Positions 1-11,277 are shown, counted from the first letter of the stretch. The stretch: 64,000 nucleotides of DNA from Byssochlamys sp. IMV 00236 (GCA_001931875.2 MSJH02000775.1:149981-213980), one strand, 5' to 3'. Translations and numbers: made by a program. The notes: generated by a model from the letters alone, not told the origin.

Positions 1-635
1 GTGACGCGCTTGAGTCGTTGCTCATCCCGGATATGGTTCGCGAGGTTCGCCCGCAACGAGTCGTCCGTCAGCTCGTCCAGGAAGCTTAGATCTTCATCCA
101 TGTGATCTGAAGCTCTCCTATGAGTATCTCTCATCGTATGTCGCGGTGAGGGTTGACGTAGGCGGTCCGTTCGTAGCTGGTCCTGTTGGAAGTCATACTC
201 GTCCTGTTCGACCAAATCGACCAGGTTGTCCGCATCGTTGATCTGCCGGTACGCGTCGAGCAATTCTCCCGGCGGACTGGATACGTCTGATACCGGCGAC
301 CGTGCCGATCCAGACGCATTTCTCTGTCGTCTAGTTTGGGGGCTTGGAGTCCTCCCCGCAGAGCGTATCGGCGGGATTATTGGGCGCGAGCTGTCGTCTG
401 CCATTGTTGTGCCTGTTCGCGATGCCGCTTCATAGGCGCCTCTCAGTGTCCGCGTCTGGCCAAAGCTCCTCCGTGGACTCGCGCCATATTTCGCACTGGG
501 ACTGGGGATGCGCGACACATCGATATCGGGTGCGGAGTGGTTATTCAGGCGCGCTCGTCGGAAGGGCGACTCGTATGGGAGATGGTTGTTGCGCCGGGAA
601 GAGAACCGATCGAACTTGCGATCGGGGGTAGACAT
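1..635 (-). CDS. N-terminal part of an unnamed Ser/Arg/Pro-rich protein (runs off the window)
   Basis: An uninterrupted minus-strand frame runs from an ATG at 635 to the window edge, giving 211 residues with no stop, so only the amino terminus is visible. It begins MSTPDRKFDRFSSRR. The first 130 residues are low-complexity and basic (Ser, Pro and Arg rich, with PSP and RRS patches). They are followed by more ordered, acidic stretches such as GELLDAYRQINDADNLVDL and MDEDLSFLDELTDDSLRANL. This layout (disordered head, then short acidic helices) is common in fungal spindle-pole-body or coiled-coil scaffold proteins. I do not recognise the family and infer no function. The start is the first ATG after an in-frame region without other Met. 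The gene is divergent from the membrane protein gene at 1089. Confidence 0.7.
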   Translation of the reverse strand, partial: MSTPDRKFDRFSSRRNNHLPYESPFRRARLNNHSAPDIDVSRIPSPSAKYGASPRRSFGQTRTLRGAYEAASRTGTTMADDSSRPIIPPIRSAGRTPSPQTRRQRNASGSARSPVSDVSSPPGELLDAYRQINDADNLVDLVEQDEYDFQQDQLRTDRLRQPSPRHTMRDTHRRASDHMDEDLSFLDELTDDSLRANLANHIRDEQRLKRV

Positions 636-1088
636 TGTTAGGACGCGTATACTGCGGTGGGCATCGTGCTAGCCACCGTTCGAGTAGCAAAACAGAACTG
701 GTTCAACACCGTTGCCAGGGAATTCCCAGCGCAAAAGAGGGACGTGTCTCGCGTTCTAAAATGAGCTTCGGAAGGCGGAGAGTGAGGCCCCGATGCGGTT
801 AGGCTGGCCTACGATAGAGAGAGAATACGGCGTTAAGTCGAACAGTCGCTCCTGATCGATATCAATATTTATTTAAATAAAACAATATTCCAATCCTCCA
901 TATCCGGGATCTATACCCATTTCCTGCAATAACTTGAACCAGAGCAGACCTCTTCATTGAACCGAATTCATCCACATGAAGTAAACAAACCACGTCCGCC
1001 TACCTAAATACAGTACATGACCCTCCACGGACAACGCAAGAGATAAGACATCGTTCCCAACGCTCCTTTTTTCAACATCGCAAACACC
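636..1088. promoter_or_regulatory. Divergent intergenic promoter region
   Basis: These 453 bases separate two divergently transcribed genes and hold no reading frame I trust. They include an AT-rich core around 860-890 (runs of ATTTATTTAAATAAAAC). It probably carries the promoters of both neighbours, but no specific factor site is obvious. Confidence 0.5.
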
Positions 1089-2150
1089 ATGACCAAAGCC
1101 ACCAGACGGTCCGGAAAGGACAAAAGCTCTGTCTCCGGCTATGCTTCCAAAACAACAACCTCCAAGCAAACAAAGCCTCTCACACCCTTCGTCAAAGCCC
1201 CATCCGACCTCCAACCATTCCTCGAACCCCTCTCCGCGAAAGAAATCTACCTCATCCACATCGACCGCAATCCCATCGAGCTGAAGAAACAAGCCTTCAT
1301 CGTCCCGATCATCTTAAACGCCGTCATCACCGCCCTCATCGCATGGCGCGTCTACAAGGGTCTCGCCATCTACCCGCCTCTACTAGCCACGGCGCTTGGC
1401 TTTACCAGCTCCATGAGCATCGATACCTCCGCTATCTCCTGGGAGGAGATTGGCGGACACATCTTCCGGCGCGCGGGGACGTTTATCGTCGACTATATCA
1501 TCCTGTCGCTATTTCTCGCATGGCCGATTCGATTCGTGCGCGGTCCCGTGCGCTGGCGGTATGTAGTCGGTTTCCGCGAGAGGGAGGTTATTGTTCGTCG
1601 TAGCCAGAAGAGCTGGAGTGAGAAGCTGAAACCGAATAAATGGATCTATGAGGATGAGGAGACGGTGCAGAAGGTTGTTGTGCCCGCTGTGACGCCCGAG
1701 AAGATTCAGAAGAGTGGGTTGCTGCTCGTGGATGCGCATTGGGATTTGGATTATGAGGGCATGATCCGCGCGCATGGACTGGTTGATAAGACTCGTAAGG
1801 GGGAGGGCGTGCCGTTGGATGAGTTCCGGACGGCAGTGCTTGTTCATACGGAGGATGATGGGTGGTTGATTTGGCGTGTGGCGGATGAGGAGACGGATGA
1901 GGAACGGAAGAGGCAGAGGGATAAGATTGTCCTGTTCAAGGATAAGTTGACGTTGATGGGTAAGGAGAGTCTGTTCTTCCGCTGGGTCGAGTTGATTCAG
2001 TACGAGAGCACCCAGCCTGGTGGCTTTACGCCCGAGAGGCAACGGTCCGCTATGGTACAGGCGAAGCAGATGTTTGAGAATGAGGGCATTGACTTCTCTC
2101 AGTTCTGGCGGGAGGTCGGTGGTATGGAAGGCTTACCCGGATTCGAATGA
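1089..2150 (+). CDS. Conserved fungal membrane protein of unknown function
   Basis: This is a single-exon 353-residue protein starting at the first ATG (MTKATRRSGKDKSS). Visible layout: a basic Ser/Thr/Lys-rich cytosolic head (1-35), then a segment around 35-65 ending in FLEPLSAKEIYLIHIDRNP. Hydrophobic segments lie near 69-89 (FIVPIILNAVITALIAW) and near 132-150 (FIVDYIILSLFLAWPIRFV), with a weaker one at 92-108 between them. The remaining 200 residues form a soluble acidic, tryptophan-containing domain with many conserved-looking motifs (HWDLDYEGMIRAHGL, DDGWLIWRVADEE). The pattern suggests a membrane-anchored protein with a large cytosolic or lumenal C-terminal domain. I recognise it only as a type widely found in filamentous ascomycetes. 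No enzyme motif is visible. Confidence 0.8.
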   Translation: MTKATRRSGKDKSSVSGYASKTTTSKQTKPLTPFVKAPSDLQPFLEPLSAKEIYLIHIDRNPIELKKQAFIVPIILNAVITALIAWRVYKGLAIYPPLLATALGFTSSMSIDTSAISWEEIGGHIFRRAGTFIVDYIILSLFLAWPIRFVRGPVRWRYVVGFREREVIVRRSQKSWSEKLKPNKWIYEDEETVQKVVVPAVTPEKIQKSGLLLVDAHWDLDYEGMIRAHGLVDKTRKGEGVPLDEFRTAVLVHTEDDGWLIWRVADEETDEERKRQRDKIVLFKDKLTLMGKESLFFRWVELIQYESTQPGGFTPERQRSAMVQAKQMFENEGIDFSQFWREVGGMEGLPGFE

Positions 2151-2416
2151 TAGGAACGTTGTCACTTCCATTGTGGTTGGGCTCCTAGCAGGCAGTCGTT
2201 TACGCAGGATCAGATGTAGGATGCTCTATGTTTATGTGTACCAATACAAAATAAATCATGGAGAATAAAAGGACATGTCCATGAATCTCAAATACACAAC
2301 GCCCCTTGTCAAGGTCCCCACACAAGTACTCAATCTCATCCGGTCCATTGTCCATGGTAAATAGCAAGCTATACGTGTACTCCAAATAAGATGGGTATCT
2401 TCAAACTATGACTGAT
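2151..2416. other. Intergenic, 3' flank of the membrane protein gene
   Basis: No gene is seen. The region is AT-rich and likely holds the 3' UTR and polyadenylation region of the upstream gene (AATAAA-like sequence near 2248-2256). Confidence 0.4.
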
Positions 2417-2684
2417 CTATCTCCATCGCTTATACGCTAGAAATAAAAACCCGGACTCCTCCACATCGATTTCAACCTTCACTTTCCTTTCACTGTCTTC
2501 CACCTTCCACTCGGTAATCGAGGGACCAGAGCTTCTCCCATGGCCGCGATCGGGCGATGGAGTGACGTTTGTTCGACGCGGGAGTCGGCGAGGGAGAGCC
2601 CGTCATGCTGGCCCTTTTGCTCGAGGAAGAGGGTGAGATACGCCCCTGTTCTGGTCCTCCCCGCTCGATTCCCCATTCCGAGCC
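2417..2684 (-). pseudogene. Small basic reading frame broken by a 7-bp tandem duplication
   Basis: On the minus strand a frame is open from 2684 to a TGA at 2490-2492. It reads through a Ser/Pro-rich part into RPWEKLWSLDYRVE. Its only Met lies at 2604-2606, which would leave 38 residues. Just before the stop the sequence CTTCCAC is repeated exactly in tandem (2497-2503 and 2504-2510, plus-strand sense). Reading as though one copy were absent, the frame continues for about 20 codons (KVKVEIDVEESGFLFLAYKR) to a TAG at 2417-2419. The simplest interpretation is a small gene truncated by a recent +7 duplication, or a sequence error. A first exon could not be found, because the open frame starts right after a TAG that could also be a splice acceptor. 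I do not recognise the family. Confidence 0.35.
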
Positions 2685-2742
2685 CTATATGGGTCTGTCA
2701 GCTGCCATGAGACAACACAAATAGTCTGGCAAGAGGACCGGT

Positions 2743-5700
2743 TCAGGGTCCCAGGAGCTGGTCTTTGCGAACCTCATCAGATCTAGGGTCTCCCTCTCTT
2801 CGCTGTGTCCCGACATCTGCTGCCGCAGCCTGCTCGCTGCTATCGCCCGCGGGTTCCCCAGCCGGTGTCGACGCAGTAGGTGTGCCTTTCTTGGAGGCGG
2901 AGCTGTTTCGACGGCTATCGAGACTCTTGGTCAATGTTTTGGCGACATTCCCGCCGCTAGCCTTGAGACGAATACTGCCTTTGGCGTCAACATGAGCCGA
3001 CGCAACCGTACTCTTCCCCAGACCCGGCGTGCTGGGTGCTCCTGGCTTTTCCTCCTGAGCATCTAGCAGATACCAACGAAGGCCATCGGACAGTTCGAAT
3101 GGGTTCTCGTCGTCCAAAGACGCACCGTCGCTCGCTTCGGCTATCGACCGGCGATCCGGGTTGAAGTTGTTCATTGATTTAGACAGATCCACTACTCGCT
3201 CCTCTACCTTGCTGATCCGTGCGAGCAACCAGTCCCGACTCGACAGCTTGTGCACATCCTGCTCGCGCAGGAAGTAATGCGGTGCGCCGACATTGAATGC
3301 TGCCCATGACCGGATCGTCTGGTTTCGGGTTGGGAGGAACAAGGCGAGATCACCCTCCTTGAATGACCGGTAGGCAATCTTATCATGTGCTTCACTCTGG
3401 GCACGGTGGTATTTGTCGCGATAACCCCGAGCCTCCTTCTGCCATTTCCTTGCCAGAGTCTCGATATCTTTCACTCGCTTGACGACCGCGTCCCCAAAGA
3501 TGTCGATGTCGAACTTCGTGAGGGATTCCATAAAGGAGGCAAACCTGGCAGCCTCTTCATCCGGATCCTCAGACTGGACCCAAGTGACAAGTTGTGCATC
3601 TGGTCGTACAGAGGCTATACCGGAGGTCGCAAGACCTTCTCCAATACCCGACAAACTATTAACCTTGGATGATCTCTGCACCGTGATATTGCCATCTTGG
3701 CGGACCACTGTGAATCCAAGATGTTCCAACATGCGTCCAACTTTCTCTACCTGTGCGTAAAGCTGGCCTGATATCTGCCGCGCTCTTTCGCCGCGGGCAT
3801 TCAGGCGAGACACGGCGCGCTTTTCGGATTCTATAAGACTTTCACCTTTCTTTCTCCATGTAAGCAGTTCTTCCTCCGCAGCGCGAGATTTGCATTCCAC
3901 TTGTGAAAGCCTCTCGGAAAGACCGGCCGCTTTCTTTTCTTCTTCAGCGACACGCTCTCGGAGGACTTCTGAGCCGGTCTCTCCGGCAGCAAACTTCGAT
4001 CTTAGATGCTGAAGCTGTGATTGTTCTTCCACCAGTTCAGCTTTTGCCGCAGACAATCTCGACCGCTCAGATGAAAGCTCATCCTTAAGCTGCGAAAGTT
4101 CTGATTCGCGCATATCTGAGAGCTTCTTCAGCTCCTGTGTCTCGTTTTCCAATTGTGCAAGGCGCTCTTTCAGCGACTCCACTTCAGCAATGGCATTGGC
4201 GTTCTTCTCTTCTGTTGTCCTAGCATGGATAGCCAAGCCTTCAGACAGAACTTCAATTGCCTTCACAAGCCTAGAGAAATCATCCGGCGCAGAGCCCTCT
4301 GGCGACAGTTGCATATGGGCCGCCTGCAGAGAACTGATGCTTTCACGTTCACGTCTCTCCAGTTCCTCGACTTGCTTCTCGAGCTCTCCAGTCCTAGCCC
4401 GTAGTCTCTCGGCCTCTTCTTTCTCAGCCAGGACCTGCGCGTCCAGAGCGTCGGACTTTTCCTTTTGAGATTCATAGTCGTGCTTGATCTGCTCCATCTG
4501 CTCACTGATGCTCTGCAGCTCCTCCGCAGTCTGTGCTCGAACAGCCTCAATCTCGACCTCCAATGTCTGTATTCTTTCGTCGGATTCCTGCTTTTCATGC
4601 TCCCTGCTGTCCATGGCCCTGTCAAGTTCCTCCTCCGCTTCTTCCGCTCTGAGCTTGAATTTCTTTACTTCAGACTCGAGGAATCTTCGCTCATCTTGAA
4701 ATTCACGTTGTCTGGCTTCGAGATTACCTATGAGGTCCTTCTTGGTCGACTGCGCTTCCTGCATCTTATCTGTGCTAGACTGCCGCTCCGCGTGTGCTTC
4801 TTTCTGCAGCCTTTGGACTGTGTCCCTCTCCGCGACAAGTTCCGCTTCCAGAGCGACGATGCGCTGGACAAGGGCCTTTTCTTCCGGTGGCTGATTGGAT
4901 GACATCCGCCTAGACGATACGGACGACCTCCTGGAAAATGGGTCCGGCCGAGGTGAGGCAGGAGAGGTCGGTATATCAGCGCCGAAATTGCCACTTACAG
5001 GCCGACTGATTTGGCTTTGTCTATGAAGGAGATCTTCGAGCTTGCGAATGCGACTCTCGGAACCTTTCAGCTTATCCTCCAATTTGGTTTTCTCGTCCTT
5101 CAAACTTCGAACCATGTCGTCGCCACGGATCAGAAGCGAGCTGCGTCCCATATCAAACACACTGCCATGCTTGAAAGCTTTTGCCCTGCGTTTTTGCTGG
5201 CGAGTAGGAGCGTCAATATCTCTATACATCTGTGACAACTGTTCGACGATGCCAGACATGCCATTCGCTTTCAATTCATCGATATATAGTTCGACTTCCT
5301 TGCGGGCAACGTCGGGCCATTGTAGTTCATGACCCTGTAGATTAATCTCAATGCCCGGTGTGCTGTCATCGGACAACGACAAGAAGTCGCCCATCGTTTT
5401 CAACCATTTTCTCCTTCTACGCTGTTCTTCATCCCTGAAAACGGCCATCTCTTCCGCCAGGGTCAAGGAGTCCGTCTTCATCTTTTCACCCCATTCGCGT
5501 CGGCGCACAGCCTCAATGAGAACAGACCCGTAGACAAACGGCATATGAAAGACAGAGTAGAGAGGTTCAAAGGCGTCCCCTTCAACGTCCAAGTTGACAA
5601 TCTGCGCTTGGACCTCGGCAAGACGGGATTCGATAGAGGAGATGGTCCGCATATGATTGATAGCTACTTTTGTGGCCGCATTGCGCCTCTTGACAGCCTG

Positions 5701-6852
5701 GTCGAGTGCTGCCTGGAACTCGAAGACGATCTCGCGTAGAGACGGCAAAATGTTCTTCGTATGACTTAGCGCCATCCTTGAGACGTTGGCGAGAGTTTTC
5801 GTGTTGCTTGGTAGTCCTAGTACATGCTCATAATCCGAACTGATCTTCTTAGCAAGGGCCTCGACCTCCTCTAAAAGGCCCTCCACAGTGTCACCATGCT
5901 CCGGTCGTGCTTCGACCAACAAGGTCTGCGTGTCGGAGGCGATGTCTCCCACCGCCTTCTCTATGTCCTGGATTCGGTGTGCGAACTGCTGAGATGCAGC
6001 TGAAGCATGCGGCCCTGCTTGCCGTACCTCCTCCACGTCCACAAAGTCTTGTAGTGTCCCGTTCGAACGATCCCTGTCCTTCTTGGGAGTGGACGGCCGG
6101 CCGAGAAAAGTGAAATCCTTCCTCGCAGGGATATTCTCCAATTTGGATAACGCTCCTTGCCACCCTTCCAGAACGGACATCTGCTCCTTCAGGAGATCAT
6201 TTGCCCATGCCTGAGCCTCTTGGAATCTGTGCTCCAGGCTGCCCACGTGAGCCTTTAGATTCTCCAGAGCGACACCAACAGCTCTGTAGATGTTATCCGC
6301 CCGTTCAGTGTGCTCCTGGATGGCGTCGTTGATGGGGACGCAACGTTCTGCAACGTCCAGGGCCCAGGTCCTGCGGGCCATGTAGAGATTCCGCCATGCC
6401 TGAAGGTTATTCTGGTCCGCCAGCGTGTCCGGAGCTGGGCTCAATTGCAGCGGCTGTGGTGAAGGTATTTCGGGGACCTGAATTTTGCCGGGTTCACTGA
6501 CATACTGCCTATCGTAGACGAAGATCTCGTTCTATAGATTACTCCTGGTCAGCTTCGAGAGCTTCGAGTATGACGACAGGATTAAGCAGCAATACCTCAG
6601 TGGCAAGCGTCTGAATCTTGACGTTCTTACCCCGAGCAGTCATCAAGATCTGCCTCTGGGGCGAGATGGAAGTACTGCGAGCGATCCATGATCGTAGTGC
6701 GTCTGGCCTAGATAGTTGGAGATGGCGTCAGTGGCATTCCACGGGAGCCGCCCTAACAGCGGTGACTCTCTTGAGACTACATACGAAGCAAACGACACCG
6801 GGTCAGCAAGCAAACGCTCACCCGTATGGGCGATGTAGATCTGTAATGACAT
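2743..6852 (-). CDS. atg11: Autophagy-related protein 11, selective autophagy scaffold
   Basis: There are three exons: 6785-6852, 6596-6707 and 2743-6531, joined across introns GTATGT...CTAG and GTATTG...ATAG, giving 1322 residues. The true N-terminus MSLQIYIAHTGERLLADPVS and the following ARGKNVKIQTLATE lie in the two small upstream exons; the long last exon alone would miss them. Known family features are visible: an N-terminal ubiquitin-like start, a long helical Atg17/FIP200-like part, a central coiled coil (roughly 500-1000, Glu/Lys/Gln heptads) and the conserved C-terminal domain (about 1080-1220). That domain contains GDLALFLPTRNQTIRSWAAF and a run ending ISKVEERVVDLS. Atg11 bridges cargo receptors to the Atg1 kinase complex at the phagophore assembly site in pexophagy, mitophagy and related pathways. 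It is divergent from the CENP-H-like gene, 222 bp away. Confidence 0.95.
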
Positions 6853-7074
6853 CCGCTGCTCACCGACAGAAGCACAGGTTCATGGTTAGTTCCAGCTGAG
6901 ATCGGAGATTTAAGAGCGGTGGAGAGGTAGGAATGATACTGCAGTTAAGCTGTTCGGGGTGCCTTGGGCGACTTGAAGCTCCCCCCGAGCTAAGCGAATC
7001 CGTCCAGTGACAGCGCCGGATCCCCACCGTCCGCCGAATCGGTCGCAACTGGGCGAAACGATCAGCTTTCATTC

Positions 7075-7990
7075 ATGACCTTTCCGATCACGCGATGGCC
7101 GTCGTCTGCTGCCACGAGATCGAGATCGCAGTTCATGGCATCGATCTCCGGTGCGCGCGACGAATCGCAGCTGCCACCGGCTGAGGCTGCTCTTCTGGAG
7201 CTGGCTGGCAATGACCGCAGAGACGCGTTGTCTTTATCTGATAAGGAATCATTGACTCTGCGGTTGTACGACCAGATCTTAGAGCAGGAACTCGAGAGAG
7301 CGCTCCTCGAACAAGGTACGCGTGCAGACCGGCGACATTTACAACAAGGAAAAGGCTATAGCTGAACAAGTTCTACCAGATGTGCAAGAAGCATCGGACG
7401 ATGACGATGTCGAGCAGCAAATCGCTATCGCGGAACGCGAACTCCTCGAGGCACGAGCAACATATTCCGTGAGGAAGAAGGCTGTCGAGGCCGTTCTTAT
7501 GACCGATCCCAGCCTGAAAGCAGTGCACTTAAAGGCAGTGTCACCTGCTGAAAGGTAATCCGCCCTTTATCCAGTATACTTGGTCTACGCCCAATCTACA
7601 GTGACACTGACGCGTAGCAGAGCTCTGCTTCCTCTGATACATCGGCGAGATGTACTCGCCCTCGTCCACGAGAACCTTGCCGCTGCGCATACGGAGATCC
7701 TAGAGGCACTCTCTAATGCAGAAGTAGATAATAGACAGATCACAGAGAAGAACCAGCGGCTCGTCCGCACACTGCTCGAACTGACGGATCAAGAATCCTC
7801 GTGGAAGGAAGAGATCACGGACCCAAAGCTCAGGGCACAGCTGCAGGAGCTTGAAGCAGGCCATAAGAAGAGCCGGGCACGGTGGGAAACCATCAAAGGT
7901 ATCGCCAGTGCTGTTGTTGTGGCCAGCGGAGTCGACTGGGCCCGCGATGACGCACTGCGCGAGCTGGTGCTAGACGAGAGTGACGATTGA
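7075..7990 (+). CDS. CENP-H/Fta3-family inner kinetochore protein
   Basis: There are three exons, 7075-7315, 7362-7554 and 7618-7990, with introns of 46 nt (GTACGC...TATAG) and 63 nt (GTAATC...CGTAG). They give 268 residues in one frame. The protein is mostly helical and acidic, with a central coiled coil (ERELLEARATYSVRKKAVEAV, then HENLAAAHTEILEAL). The C-terminal signature RWETIKGIASAVVVASGVDW followed by ARDDALRELVLDE is typical of fungal CENP-H (S. pombe Fta3). The N-terminal LSDKESLTLRLYDQI is also family-like. In the family, CENP-H works in the constitutive centromere-associated network at the inner kinetochore. The start used is the ATG at 7075; an in-frame ATG at 7135 is an alternative. 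Assignment is from motif recognition, not a search. Confidence 0.8.
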
Positions 7991-10803
7991 AATCGAAAGC
8001 TACCTAATAGTGATAATAGATCTATCAGAATTGCTCGAGTCCTAAAGTAATATGTACATACTGCTTCAGGTCTAGCTTCCAAAGCAGGTACTGCAGTAAG
8101 CTTAAATGTACTACTAGGAGATTGTCATAATAATACTCCCTTGCACTATCCGCCCAGCTTGTTTCCCCAGAAGCAAATCAGCTAATTACCCAATGAGTAA
8201 AAGCAGGCGAGCAAGCCCTTGAAGCGGTAGCTGCGACCTCACGTGACATGACACCACAGTCTGGCGGAGTTCGGTCTGCTCTCTGACAAGAGTACAAGAG
8301 TCTAATTCAGAAGATAATTATTCCTCGGTCCAGCGACCAGGTCGAAAGCAGGATGACAGGGCAACAAATGGGGGGTTGCGTGTGTGCCGCAAGAGTGATG
8401 CTCGCAGGAACTGCCCCAGATAGCAGGCAGTACCATAGTTACTGAGTCCCCGACTGCTCTGGGGCAGAGTTGATTGCGCTCAGGCAGAGCATCCTGCGCC
8501 AGTTTTGTTGTGAGAACGGCAGAAACCCACTGGGACCCAGAACTAAGCAACAAAGTGGACAGTGGACAGTTTGGGAATCCCGCTGCCAGTTACCGATGAC
8601 GTTCAGCTTTCTGGAGTCAGCCATCATCAGTAGTGTATGATAATTAATATTATTAAGCTTGCCTATCTGCTTCTGAATGGCTAGGAATGTTGTGGCATAA
8701 TTATTTTTATTATCATCTTCGTATCATACAAAGTTGGATCGGCGTGGGGATTCCAGAACGGATCTGCACACCTGAAGACCTTGCTTTTACAGCCACAGGC
8801 TGCAGGCATCGATACGGAGACTAGGCCAACAACCCGCGCGGTCAGATGTTCGACGCCTGTGATACCGACTCCCAACAATGTGGCCGTGAAGCTGGAATGC
8901 CTTTGATTTCAACACCTTCTCCAGCAATGGATTTTGATAACAAATTTCGAGGGATTCTCGTGGCTTGCATTCTTCTGGGACCACAACTGAAGAGACGCCG
9001 GCAGTAAGAGGAGGGAACCACACACGGCCATGGTTAATTACCGCAAGGATCACTACTCTAGGAGCTGGTGATCGGACTTCTGACCTTACTACCTAACTAT
9101 GAATTGTGTGCAGAGCGCTCTTAGCAGTCGTAGAGTGGTTATTTATCTCCTCCGTAGCAGCGTCCGGATACAGCAAGTGTCGGCAGGGATACCGGAGCTG
9201 CAAACATCACCGATGGTACACCACTCCCTAGTAAGAAAAAAAAAAGCACGCCAGTAACGACATTATTGCGCGGAATCTAGGCCAGCCGGGGAGAAAAGTC
9301 GAAAAATGGCCGCAAGGAGGGTTGACAGCATCACGCTATAGGGTCATAGCATCAATACAGGCTCAGCTAGACTGCTACTTAGAGGGGTGAATGCGGTCCA
9401 CCGCGACCGAGCATTGCCTTTGTCGAGCATATGTAGCCGGAGCAGAGTCGCGAAGAGGATGATGCATGGAACATTTTCCGCCGTGAGATCCATCAATGAC
9501 CATGGAAAGGCTGAGCACGGAAGACCTTCGCGACGCAGCAGCAGCAGTGGTATGTTTCTTGGCCCCTGGCCGTAGAGTAGTAGAGTAATACTGCATTTCT
9601 GCGGGCGCGCTATTATGATTATTATTATGACTGCGTATTAATCTCGCCGTTGCCGGCAGCAGAGCTTCTCTCGGCTGCTGGCCATACCAGAGACAGCCGC
9701 CTGCTTGGCGAGTGGTTCTGCTGGGGAAGCGAGATCGGTATCGGCTGCGTATGGTACCATACCGTACGCTCCAGCTGATTATTGCCGTCTGCTGTGGTGC
9801 TCTGCCTTTGTCTGCCCGCCGTCCGACCCGTGCTGCACCCACCGCCGCACAGAGACACGCACCACACAGAGCAGACGGTCTGCCCTCACCCACACCTCAG
9901 CGCAGCCCAGAGTCGAGCAGCTGGCAGCAGCAACGCCGCCGGCTGACAAGACGTGACGGGTACGGTACGAAACCAGCGGGCGCTGGCCAGTGACACGAGC
10001 GTATCGCTCCAGTGTCTGCTGCCCTTGCCTGCTGCTGCTCTCCCCCTCCCCCAGTGCTGACGCTGGCCTGCTCGCTGGTCTCCGTCTCGTCTCTCTGCTC
10101 CAGGTCCAGGCCAGCGCCCGCCCTCTCGCTCTTCTACTACTACCCGCGTACTCTCCCTCCTCTCCTCACTCAAACCTCTCTCACCCAATTCTCCCCCCAT
10201 ACAACTTCGCCCATACAAAATAAGTACTACCAATCCGTACAGGTGAGCTCCCTCATATACATGCCGCACCGTGCACCTCAACATCCTGACCACAACGCCA
10301 CTTTGCTTTCCCTCAAATCCTTTTCCTGTCATTCTCCTGCGTCGATTTTTGTCGTCATTGCCTCTTAATTTCTTCATGTTGGCGCGACCTCGCTGTCGTG
10401 CATCTGCCAGCAGCCATGTTATAGTTCCATGGGCTGTGGACTGACCTGATTCCCTTATTTCTGCAACCCCCCAGGCCAATTTGCCTCGTTTTCACCATCT
10501 TTTGCTGTGTTCTTGCATCCCATCTAGAGGTGCGTTTTTCTTCGTGTTCTTTGCGCCGCGTGCCTTTGATTGCGCCCCCAAGCCCGATCGCATCGTTGTT
10601 TGGGCGCGCGCGCGCGCGCAACGCAACCTCCACCCTCAGCTTCCCTTCTGCCACTGGAACCCCCTCCATTGCTTTTTTGTTTTCTCTTCCATGACACTGT
10701 CTTTTTTGATCGCTGCTGGGTGACCTGATCATCTCGCGCGCCATTGGCCGTCGCGTGCACGAACCTGATTTCTAACAGCTGCATCAGCAACCGCACCGCC
10801 AAC
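7991..10803. other. Long non-coding stretch upstream of nhp6
   Basis: No credible protein gene is seen in 2.8 kb; the reading frames here are short and compositionally random. Visible elements are a TCACGTGA octamer (8239-8246), a poly(A) run near 9235-9246, a long pyrimidine-rich tract (about 10010-10200) typical of strong fungal core promoters, and a GC dinucleotide run at 10604-10619. The last 560 bases probably form the leader of nhp6 (see the intron entry). The middle part (8.3-9.9 kb) could host a non-coding transcript, but nothing in the sequence shows it. Confidence 0.4.
10243..10778 (+). other. Candidate 5' UTR intron of nhp6
   Basis: A strong donor (CAG then GTGAGC at 10243) follows the pyrimidine-rich promoter tract. 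A strong acceptor with a nearby branch-like sequence (CTGATTTCTAACAG, ending 10778) lies 25 bases before the nhp6 start codon. Together they would define a 536-nt leader intron, much longer than the coding introns here. This is inferred from splice consensus only. Confidence 0.4.
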
Positions 10804-11277
10804 ATGCCTAAGGAAAAGACTACTACCCGCAAGACCAAGGCCCGCGGTGTCGAGAAGAAGAAGAAGGGTAAGATTGGCTTCCTCAGCGACTCTCCAGCCG
10901 TGCGCTAACCGCTGTTTCAGACCCCAATGCGCCCAAGCGTGGTCTCTCTGCCTACATGTTCTTCGCCAACGAGCAGCGTGAGAGCGTCCGAGAGCAGAAC
11001 CCTGGTATCTCCTTTGGTACGTCCTCTTCCCGTCGCCAATCTCGCGATCCCACTAACTGTCAAACACAGGCCAGGTCGGCAAGGTTCTCGGTGAGCGCTG
11101 GAAGGCCCTGAGCGACGAAGACCGCCGCCCCTACGAAGAGAAGGCCCAGGCCGACAAGAAGCGATACGAAGACGAGAAGGCCAGCTACAACGTAGGTTTT
11201 GCATGATATCGGTTCCACATGGCATGACATACTAATTCTGGCAGCAGGCTGCGGAAGAAGATGAGGAATCCGCCTAG
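10804..11277 (+). CDS. nhp6: Non-histone chromosomal protein 6, HMG-box architectural factor
   Basis: There are four exons: 10804-10867, 10921-11016, 11070-11191 and 11248-11277. Introns are of 53, 53 and 56 nt, giving 103 residues. After a basic tail ([19 protein letters not shown]) comes one HMG box with the hallmark residues ([39 protein letters not shown]) and a short acidic end (EEDEESA). Nhp6 bends DNA in the minor groove and assists FACT and transcription initiation. The last acceptor is a tandem NAGNAG (GCAGCAG at 11241-11247). Using the upstream AG would add one Gln (Asn-Gln-Ala instead of Asn-Ala); the downstream choice agrees better with related proteins as I recall them. Confidence 0.96.

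Noticed and set aside
6860..7072. 70-codon minus-strand frame between atg11 and the CENP-H-like gene
   Set aside because: Overlaps the divergent promoter and has random composition.
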